Assembly (NCBI GenBank): GCA_036897485.1
Contig: JAYMTF010001286.1
Location: 1 to 24,581 of the forward strand
Source of the DNA: Pelargonium nanum
Taxonomy: Eukaryota > Streptophyta > Magnoliopsida > Geraniales > Geraniaceae
Length of the DNA: 24,581 bases
Direction of reading: 5' to 3'
This document shows, in pieces, positions 10,253 through 19,300 of the stretch. Each line of letters starts with the position of its first letter. Within the stretch, counting starts at the first letter, position 1. The position numbers and the translations under genes were made by a program. A model generated the notes under the pieces. That model did no database searches, was not told the origin of the DNA, and saw only the letters and a list, made by a program, of their open reading frames with translations.

Positions 10253-11374
10253 TTTTTTTTATAAGCGAGCTGTACCTTTTATTATAATGACCCGAGGGTC
10301 GAATAAAAGTACAAGAGAAATCTAAAAACTAGCTAAAAAAGAAAGCTAAACCAAGCTAAGAATTCAAGCAGGAAGCCGGATCCGTGCGCCTGACGAACTG
10401 AAGCAACTAGGTAGATGAGCGATAATGCAGTAACAAGAGACTGTATACGGGACCAAAACAAGAGTTTTCCCGAATCCGTACATGGCGCATACACCATTGA
10501 TTAAGAGGCACTGACATTCAAAAGCTGACCAAAAACCAAATATTGCTATGAAATTTGGAGAGATCTCGAATTTTAGGGATGACAAATTCCAGAAGTTGTT
10601 GCCAGAGAAGGAGGAATAGAGACTGAACTTTACTTTCCTGAATGAACACAATACTCGGTTTTACCTTACGAATGGGAAAACGAAGCTGGTCCCTTTTGTG
10701 CTGCGTCGAGTCTCCCCAAATGTTCCAAGAGCAAACACATCTCGGGGAGTCAACGCGGTACACGATCAGTGAAGAGAGGAGCCGACCTCAATGAGTCGAA
10801 GCCGCTCAATTACCTCAGCTTCTGATCCTTGCGCTCTTGCGCCTAAGGTTTTACAAAAGTCCCAAAGTGTTGTTGTCGATTCTGTCGGGGAGGATGGACG
10901 TTTTGTACGTTTGTTCACTGGTATGACTTGTTTGGTCAAGGCCGATCCGGCTATACGAGAGGGGGAAGAGGTGACTATCTTCGCATTTATCCGAATGTCG
11001 GAGCCAACTTTGCGCGTAGATAGAAGAGCTGATCTCTTGCCAGATGGAATAATAGTCCGTTTTGGAGGCAACATAGAGGCTAGTTTCTTGAGTCGCAAGG
11101 CAGGAGCCCTAGGCGCAGGCAGTCCATAGAAAGTATTGTCTGACGACGAGATCAAGTTTAATGCTTGTCCGATTTCTGTTGGCTGAATGGGCCCATATAT
11201 TTGGACCTGTAGCAAATTTGTTCCCAGATCATGGGCTTCAAGCCCAACCACCTGATCATCAAGCTTTGAACCAGACAATTCGAAATTGTCACAATTTTGT
11301 GAACCACTGCCATTATTATTAGACGAAGCTGGTGGGAGCTTGGACTTTGACAGTTCAAAATTATCATTATTCTG
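10253..11374 (-). mobile_element. Internally deleted L1-type LINE (copy B)
   Basis: Read on the minus strand. From 11374 to about 10766 there is an open frame of ORF1-like, basic Ser/Pro-rich sequence. At 10763 a second frame begins like an APE-type endonuclease, with CSWNIWGD followed by KPSIVFIQESK, matching the plant LINE signature (SWNxRG, then KPDIVFxQET). The endonuclease frame is lost near 10520. No reverse transcriptase or RNase H follows; the sequence passes directly into a 3' tail (10258-10330) shared with copy A and ends in nine A residues (T-run 10252-10260 on +). A full plant LINE is several kilobases, so most of ORF2 is missing. A 25-codon duplication with the word DNFELS lies near the right end. 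It is non-functional for transposition. Confidence 0.65.
11261..11374 (-). repeat. 75-bp tandem duplication in the LINE ORF1-like frame
   Basis: On the minus strand the frame contains DNFELSKSKL and, 25 codons later, DNFELSGSKL. At nucleotide level, sequence starting at 11261 aligns with sequence starting at 11336 at a period of 75 bp. Similarity stops at 11374, where sense copia sequence begins, which places the junction. Confidence 0.6.
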
Positions 11375-13056
11375 CAGGGTCGGACTAAGGATGGTGTGTA
11401 TGAATGGCCGGTCTCCACTACTCGGTCTCCTTTATTTGCATTTTCCACCGTGAAAACTACATTGTCCGAGTGGCATCATAGGCTAGGTCATCCTTCATTG
11501 ACAACATTAAAAAATATCTTGTCCTCATTTCCTTTAAATGTCTCTCAACAATCTAGTTTCAATTTTAATTGTAACTCATGTCAATGCAGTAAAAGTCATA
11601 AATTACCATTTTCCACCTCATCTCTCTCCACCACTTCTCCTCTTGAAGTCATATTCACTGATGTATGGACACCTCCAATCTATTTTGTCGATAATGTCAA
11701 ATACTATGTTATATCTTTGTAGATCATTTTACAAAATATATATGGCTCTATCCCCTGACACGCAAATCTGACACACATGGTGCTTTAGTAGAAAAATTCT
11801 TTAATCATCCGATCGTAACTCTTTACTCAGACAATTGGGGTGGGGGGGAATACAAAGCTCTTTCATCATTCTTAACCATAAAAGGGGTCTCTCACCTTAC
11901 CTCTCCACCTCACACTCTTGAACACAATGGTTACTCTAAACGCCGTCATCGTCACATTGTTGAAACAGGTCTCTCTCTTCTTACACATGCATCCATGCCT
12001 ATTTCATATTGGCCCTATGCATTTTCTACAGCCGTATATCTAATAAATCGTCTCCCAACATCATCCTTAAATCACGTCTCACCATATCACAAACTTTTTG
12101 GCACTCTCCCTAATTATGCGAAGCTTCGAAGTTTTGGATGCTTATATTATCCTTGGCTTCGCCCATACTCATCTCACAAACTTGAGTCTCGTTCCTCTCC
12201 ATGTGTATTTGTCAGATATTATTTTACTCAAAGTGCGTATCTATGTCTTGACACATCCACATCTCGTCTATACACTTCACGTCATGTTCGGTTTGTTGAG
12301 TCCATTTTTCCCTTTGCAAATTCTTATTCAACCCTTGCTCGTGTTACTCTATCTACATTCTATGAGTGGTGTTCAATGGACCTACCAGTCATAACTATAC
12401 CATCCCGACATGCCGACTCTGCTCCTCCATCACATATATCTACTCACACTCTACCAACACAACCCCAAGACTCAAGTTCACATCATGACACCGGCCTTTT
12501 ATCTGTGCAAGAATCGGATAAACTTTCAAGTACATCTACACCAGAAACTACCAATATCCATACCAATACCCAACAATCACCACTTCAACCAAACACCACT
12601 AATCCACCACCCTCACCTTATGTTATAGTCACTCGGTCCAAACATAACATTTACAAACCAATTCAAAAACTTAACATTACTGCCCAATTACAACAAAATA
12701 CTCTTGAGCCCGTCACTGTTACCCAAGCCCTCAAGGACCCTAAGTGGCGACAAGCTATATATGCTTTACTACGTAATGAGACATGGGATCTAGTTCCGCC
12801 TCATCCCTCTCATAATGTGGTTGGGTGTAAGTGGATTTTTCGAACTAAATATTTACCCAATGGCTCTATTGACAGGTACCTAAAGCTTCCACCAACGTCC
12901 AGGAGTAGACTACTCTGAAATCTTCAGCCCAGTGATCAAACTTTCAAGTATTCGTCTTGTTCTTAGCCTTGCGGTCAGTCGGGGTTGGTCATTTCGACAA
13001 CTTGATATTAACAATGCATTTCTTCAAGGATCACTTTCTGAAAATGTGTTTATGAG
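11375..13056 (+). mobile_element. Broken Ty1/copia retrotransposon fragment (GAG-preintegrase, integrase, start of RT)
   Basis: Sense-strand pieces of a copia polyprotein lie in the usual order. The GAG-preintegrase zinc motif (WHHRLGHPS with a later C-x2-C, about 11462-11590) is followed by the integrase first aspartate (TDVWTP, about 11660), a second aspartate (LYSDNWGG, about 11820) and the glutamate region (LEHNG with HRHIVE, about 11920-11965). Then come the integrase C-terminus (about 12000-12350), a Ser/Thr/Pro-rich linker, and the start of RVT_2 ([24 protein letters not shown], about 12720-13035). Frame breaks occur near 11719, around the G-run at 11838-11848, and near 12880, where part of RT is also deleted. 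Similarity ends near 13056. No LTRs, gag, protease or RNase H are seen. The RT wording resembles the Ale/Retrofit lineage (inference). It is a dead copy. Confidence 0.85.
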
Positions 13057-14130
13057 TATTTGTTTACTTTTATACAAATGTGTTATTCTTCTGCGCTTGG
13101 GGCAAAAAAATTATGTGAGAAATTTAATCATATGTCAGTGTATACGTCTTGAATAGGAAACTTTTTTCTTTTAGTTTCCATACTATGGGTATGTTTTGCA
13201 AAAAAATCTTAGAGTTTTCAATTGTTGAGCAATAAAGAAATGCGCAGAAAATGTGAGTTCTTAAGTGATCAGTTCAATCATTTTTCAAAATTAATGTTAC
13301 GATGTTATTTTTGCATGAGCTTTTGTGCATGCATCAATCAATAGCAACAAACTTTAGCTCAATATTTTGAGAAATTAGTCAATTCAAATTAAGTTTCAAA
13401 GTAACAATATTGAATCAAACAAAACGTACCGTTTGAATTAAATTTAAGTTTATTGCACCGTCGAATCGGACTAATCTATCTTATAATGAGCACATGTGAA
13501 AGAGCTTCACTTCAAGCGTGAGTAAGTTTGACTATTCAGAGTGTCATCATATTGGTTCATCTGTGATAGTGAATTAGTTTAGAGGGGTGTTATCATTCAC
13601 TACCAACTAGCATAAACTACACTTGATTTGATATCACTCATAATTGTATGTGTGCGTGTGTTGGACATTTATAATCGAAGATGAAACATACTATATTTGA
13701 TATTTGACACACTTACACTAGATCGAGTTGGGAAATGGAAAAAATTGCATTAGTTATACCTTTCGTCGCTACTTTGTAAGCTCTGTCAAACAAGTGCAGT
13801 TATAGACACCTGTTCGTACTCAAATAATAAATGTCCTCAAAATTTGTAATGATCAAAGATCGATGACTTGTGGGTCGGCAGATCATAGTAAAATTGAATC
13901 AAAGCCGGTTAAATTTTTTATTGATTTTTTTTGTACAAATTTATAAATTTTATTGCTAAAAGGTATTTTTTTTTTTACCTTTACAGCTCGATTTTAAGTT
14001 TATTTATTTTTTGTTTATTTTTACATTTCTTTGTTTATTGTTGTTTGTATTACATTTTATTTTCTTTCTCTCGTGCTTTTGGTGTCAATTTTGCAATTTT
14101 GCCCTTAGGGACAATTTTGTCATTTCTTAG
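13057..14130. other. Intergenic stretch without recognised gene
   Basis: AT-rich sequence between the copia fragment and the LINE poly(A). The GAGCACATGTG neighbourhood at 13480-13500 is weakly similar to 9995-10015 (AAAGCACATGTGCAAGGCTTCA), suggesting an old dispersed repeat, but I could not define borders. The frame at 13931-14185 is T-rich low-complexity sequence and not a credible gene. Confidence 0.6.
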
Positions 14131-14955
14131 TTTTTTTTTTTTTTTTTTTAGAGAACGCCACCTGAGATGGCGGGGGTTTAGCTAAACCCCTACATGTTTT
14201 ATTAATAATAAAATAGAGTGATACAGATAACGGAGGGGGACGTATACAGCCTGACCTCCTCAAAAAATGCACCTAAACACCAAGTGCTAAATGAATGCAT
14301 GCTGAAAATAAACATTACATGTAAAATTTGCCATGACGAATATAAGAATGACCTAGACTGCTGCAAAATTTGCCCCGAAAAGCTATGGGAAAATCAAACA
14401 GAGATGTGGAAACCAAGTGGTTGGTGAGGCCAAAACCCGCCAACCAGTCTGCTGCAAAATTTGCCTCACGAAGAACATGTTGCAAAGAAGCCGAACCCAC
14501 TGCGTTCTTGCAAGAACGCATTATATAGACTAGCTGCCATGGGCAAGACACTTTGCCCATCATGGTGTCAATCAACAGCTTGGAATCCGACTGGAAATAA
14601 TCCACCCGAACTTCCCTTTCCTTGCATAAACCCAAACCAATTTGAAGTGCCCGGTATTCATCGATGTTATTGAAACCAGCACCTAGCGGAGTACTAAACG
14701 CAAGAATGAGAGATCCGGATCCATCTCGAACCACACCACCGGCAGCAGCTTGGCCGGCCCGAGATGCACCATCTAAATTCATACAAAATTTGCCCCTCTC
14801 TAGCCGAACCCAGGACACAACCCGAGCTGATTTGAAGCGAACCCGAGGAGGAACAATAGAAAATGCCCCAAGCATATTGATTTCTCGAATCGACGGAAGA
14901 CGACGAACATTAAAAATTGGAACCAATTGCACTAACCAGAATCTGATGCTCGTAA
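14131..14955 (-). mobile_element. 5'-truncated LINE with RNase H domain and poly(A) tail (copy C)
   Basis: On the minus strand an open frame from about 14953 to 14315 encodes a plant LINE RNase H (RVT_3) domain. The first catalytic aspartate is in NLDGAS, the glutamate in DEYRAL, the second aspartate in SDSKLL, and the last aspartate in REANFAADWLA, so all four acidic positions are kept. After the stop comes a ~165-bp 3' UTR with two stem-loops (14156-14172 and 14173-14190) and a 19-base A tract (T-run 14131-14149 on +). CTTAG occurs directly before the T-run (14126-14130) and beyond the right end (14956-14960), a possible short target duplication that may extend into TTT. The 5' part, including RT, is absent. 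The tail differs from copies A and B, so this is another family. Confidence 0.8.
14156..14190 (-). repeat. Paired stem-loops in the LINE 3' tail
   Basis: CGCCA (14156-14160) pairs with TGGCG (14168-14172), and directly next to it GGGGTTTAGCTAAACCCC (14173-14190) is an exact 18-bp palindrome. They sit 6 bases from the poly(A) tract. In several LINEs a 3' stem-loop is recognised by the reverse transcriptase (known for other families); that role here is inference. Confidence 0.8.
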
Positions 14956-14960
14956 CTTAG

Positions 14961-15700
14961 TTTCTCTTCGTTTTAATATCAGTAGTTTGTCAACTTGGGT
15001 AATTATTATTACTCTTTCGTTCATTTCATTTTCCTTCTTCCCTGTCCATTCCGACCATATCTTCTAACCTGTTTTCATTTCAACAAATTTTTCTCATCCA
15101 TAATTCTCTAGAAGTTCATAACGATCATTGTCTACAAGTAATGTACATGTAAGTGACACGCAACAAATGAATACGGGCCAATCATCTTCATGTGTAAATG
15201 CTTTACTTTTGAATAGAAATCACTTTAATGGGACAAACTGGCTTTAGATACATACATCATGTATAGTTTCATGGACAAACTGGAAATGTATTTGCAAGTG
15301 AATTTTCTTTTCTCGATAAACACTCGTAGAAAGACAAGGCAATTCCATCCTCGACATAAAAACAAATGACGCATTAAGAAAGCAATGTGAAATTATAAGT
15401 CATCATGCATGAGTTCTAACCTGAGTGATTGATTCTATATTAGTAGCTTACAATCTGTCTTTTACACCATGAACATTAGAAAAACAAATACCAACCTTTC
15501 ATGCTTTTTATGCGATCCCATATCTTTTAAGTAGGCTCGGAAAACTACGTAATATCTCAACTGCACTTCGTGGAGGTATGATTTGCTCTTGTATCATGAT
15601 TATCGCGACTCTGTATAAATAGGAAGTTCGGAAGTCAACGTAAAGGAAAGTATGTTAAAATGCATGCATAAATTTGAAAAGGCCAAAAGGGGAAGGAAAA
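14961..15700. other. Intergenic stretch, nothing recognised
   Basis: AT-rich DNA between the LINE and the fold-back element. I see no coding exon, tRNA or element border here. Confidence 0.6.
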
Positions 15701-16172
15701 TGTTCAAAAATAGTCATTGTACTATCCAGTTTGTTCGATTTTAGTCCTATATTTGTCCTATATAAACCGTATATCTTTCATTTGCTCCTATTTAGTTCAA
15801 AATATGGGGATATTGTTCCAATTTAGTCCATTCCGTTTAATTGATTATCAGAATCCGTTACCTAGTGCTGACGTGTATTTTTTTTCAAAATATTATTTTA
15901 GATATTAAAAAAACTTACCAAGTGATAACACGGACAAGAAGGTTGAAATTGTCACGTGATTTTCAACCGACCACAAAAAACAAAAAATCTACATCAGCAC
16001 AAGCTAACGGATTTCATTAGGTCATTTACCGGAAAGGAATAAATGGGAACAATATCGTCATACTCTGTACTAAATAGAAACAAATGAAAGATAACAGAAT
16101 ATATAAGAACAAGACAAAATTCAATGACTAAAATGGAACGATTTGGATGCTACAAGGACAATTTTAGAACAT
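15701..16172. mobile_element. Diverged long-TIR fold-back element near the DENND6-like 3' end
   Basis: The left arm (about 15701-15890) and the reverse complement of the right arm (about 15985-16172) share ordered blocks: TGTTC at the tip, ATTTTAGTC, ATCTTTCATTTG, CTATTTAGT, GATATTGTTCC, ATCCGTTA, GTGCTGA. Arms of about 185 bp with a ~95-bp centre resemble a MULE-type non-autonomous element. The arms are visibly diverged and I found no target duplication, so it is old. It ends about 180 bp beyond the DENND6-like stop codon and may overlap that gene's 3' UTR. Confidence 0.7.
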
Positions 16173-16353
16173 AATCCATAAAGAAAAGTAAAAAGATTTA
16201 AGGAGATACTGTCTAACCTAGAAGAATGGTTTTCACAAGCATGTTCTTCTCTCCCCATCAGGTTACAACAAGACAGTATAGAAACATTCAAAGTCGTGCT
16301 ATCCTTCATCAGCACAAGAAGATCCTCCAAACCAGAGGCAACTTAATTCCATA

Positions 16354-19300
16354 TTACCTAGGTGAAGTGGAAGAAACAACCCCTATTTGTACAAGTGGAC
16401 CGGCAGGAACGTCTGTCAGTTCATGATTCTTTTGAAGAAGAGCTTCCCTATCTGGATTGAAAAGCAGGAGCTCCTGCAAGTCCTTGGGCAGCACATTAAA
16501 TACTGATTGTAGATCTCCCTTTAGTTTCTCGCAAATTGCAGCGGAATCTGCACTGGCTCTTCCAGTCTGCTGCAACTGAATACAGCACCAAAATGGAATA
16601 ATAAATATGTGAAAATATATTCGTGATTTCTATCAAACACAAAGGAAATATATCACATTCCAGAGGACATGAAGGCCAAGGCTCAAGACCCTCATTTGTT
16701 TTCTATTTTTTTTAACTTCATCATGTCCTCTCACATGCTTTGAATTACAGCACAAAGTACTCTAATCAATAATGACAGTAGAAATGGGAAGCCAAATTGC
16801 ATCTGTTGCGCCTTGGCACCCCTTGCACATCTACGTACCAAGAGAATAATACAAGTTCAAGTAACTAGGAGTTATGCGATGTTTTATAGAGAATGAGCAG
16901 AAATATAATCACAAAATTACCCTATTCTAGACTAAATATAACTATATTTTATTAGGATTACGAAAATTGTAATATTTATTTTCTTTTATTAATGCAAAGT
17001 ACTTTTAAATAAATAAAAAATTAAAGTACTCAAAGTTATTGTGACCGCACCCAAAAAGTACCCAAACAAAGAAAAAAAACTTTATTCACTTATTTTCAGT
17101 ACCCAGTACCGGTAGTCATCCACCTTGAAATACCCGTACTACATAGGTGGCTGAGAATGAAAAATAGGGAGCAACCAGGCTGTGTGTGCCTATCAAAGGC
17201 TGGGGCATAATACCTCTCACCACGCCGGGTAGCACAGGAGCCCACGACTTGCTTCAACTATCCCACGCCGCGCACATTCAATTCTAGTTCTTGCAGTGTT
17301 ATGAATGGCGCACCATGGCGCAAGGAGTGGCATGCTTTTTTTGCGCCATATGACGTGTGCCTTATTCAAATTGAAACGTATTCCAGGGTTTTTCCTTTTT
17401 TGAGTTAAAATCTCATAAACAAGAAGGCAGTAAATACATGCAGTCTTATTTGAAAAGGCGTCCGCCATGCACCGTGGCTCCAGGAGAGGTTTGCGACATT
17501 GTGGTCCTTGCGCATTAAATAACATTGAGTTCTTGAGTGCTGACTGCAACGCATGAGCATGCGTCTTCAATGCACAAGCATGCAGCATCGATTCGAGACT
17601 TTAAAACAGGGTTTCATATGTAATTTAGGGGAATCCAATAAATACTTAATGCTAGGGCAGTAGTAGAGAGTTCTACTTTGCATTATATTTTTAGTACGTC
17701 GTTAGGGTTGTTAGAATAGCGTAGAGAACACTTGGAGGAGATAAAGAATTGACAATTTAGATTCAAATATTACCAATACTCTGCATTCCATTTCTATCTT
17801 CATTAAATTTAATGCATAATTATTGAGATTTTATATTGCTTTCTTTTCATCCAATATGTATGGCTAAATCCTCAATATAGGAATTATGGAATAGTTTGCG
17901 CAAAGCTACGATGAATAGATATATTTGGTTGAATCACTATGCTAGATTTATTAATCAATCAATGCTTAATGCTTTTTTAAGAGTCGTGAAACTAGACTCG
18001 AATTAAGATTTCAGGTGAGAAGAAGAGGAAAGTGAATCTCTGACCATGACTTGATTAATTAACATGTTTGTATGTGTGAGATATCAATATATATGCATTA
18101 GATCACTGGATTGAATATTGTACTCGATGTTTACTAGTACTTAATTTGTGTTCATGGGAGTGACACGGGTTGAATAGGAGTAAGCTTACATAGGTAGTTC
18201 ACACGTGCATATATTCAGTCTAGATATAGAGCCTACCCTCAATCCTAAGAGTGAAAAGTACAGAAAATTGAATATAATTAGAAAAGCTAGCGAGAGAAGA
18301 ACCGGGTAGTAAATCATATTAGCGTGAGACCTAATCAACCATCCATAGTCATTAGATCATAGTTAGCACATATGAAATCTGTAAATCCATAAGTTTAAAT
18401 CCTTGGTTTATTTATTTAGCATAGTTTAATTTCATCTTTCTCACTTTTGTTAGCCTAGACATTAAAAGATTAACCAAGCCAGTAGATTGATAAATCTTCC
18501 CTGTGAGGTGATCCTTATTTTCTTACTATAATATTTGTGTGGCCTCCTTGGATTCTGTCAACATCATTTCACCCCTTATGTAGTGACATCTCTTCCTTTC
18601 ACCAAAAGCAATGAATTTTCAAGGTAAGAAAGGAAAAGGGCTCTATGGCTCAAGGACCTCATCAAATTTATGAGAATACAATTTTTGATATCTTATATAG
18701 AAATATACTTCATGGCCACACATAAAGTCTAATAGGAAAGATTCAAACAACTAAAATCATTATATCAAGTGTACAAGAATTTCCAAGAACAAATTAACTT
18801 GCAAGCATCCACAAGCAGAGCCCTTTTTGACATGGGTAGCATAGAGCATAGAGGCAACCATATCAGAGATAATTTCAACGTGCAAGTTTTACATGCCTCC
18901 ATGCAAGAATCCTTAACACGTGTAAAACTCATAATGCACAACATACAACAATTGTAGCCGACAAATGACAATCATACCACTAGGAAGTTAATCGTTATCA
19001 AAAAAATTGGTCTAAATTTCAGATTGTAATTGCAAGAACTATACTAATGAACATGCTCCCCTAGCTATCCTTGCTAAAAGAATTTGTCTATTAAGTTAAG
19101 CAATAAAATTGAAGCAACTTTTTTGCACCCCACTTAGTCTCAGCTTTAATGCAGTCACTATCTTCATAGTCCTTACCTATTGTTCATGGGGCTTGGCCAC
19201 CACTCTTAACACTAATAGTTATTCCCTAAAACGAAAAAAGACTAAAGATTGACCAATAATCCAATCAATTTATGACACCTCATCTTGTCTCAGCTTTAAT

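Noticed and set aside
10791..11129. Open frame of 112 codons on the + strand
   Set aside because: It is the reverse side of the LINE ORF1-like frame on the minus strand.
10237..11415. TATGAATG at 10237-10244 and about 11407-11414 as a target duplication for LINE copy B
   Set aside because: The left copy is 8 bases away from the poly(A) tract and the right copy is inside copia coding sequence beyond the junction, so neither abuts the element.
13931..14185. Phe/Leu/Tyr-rich + strand frame resembling a membrane protein
   Set aside because: It arises from T-rich DNA and runs into the LINE poly(T); no support as a gene.
14664..14960. Open frames on the + strand within the LINE
   Set aside because: They are shadows of the RNase H frame on the minus strand.
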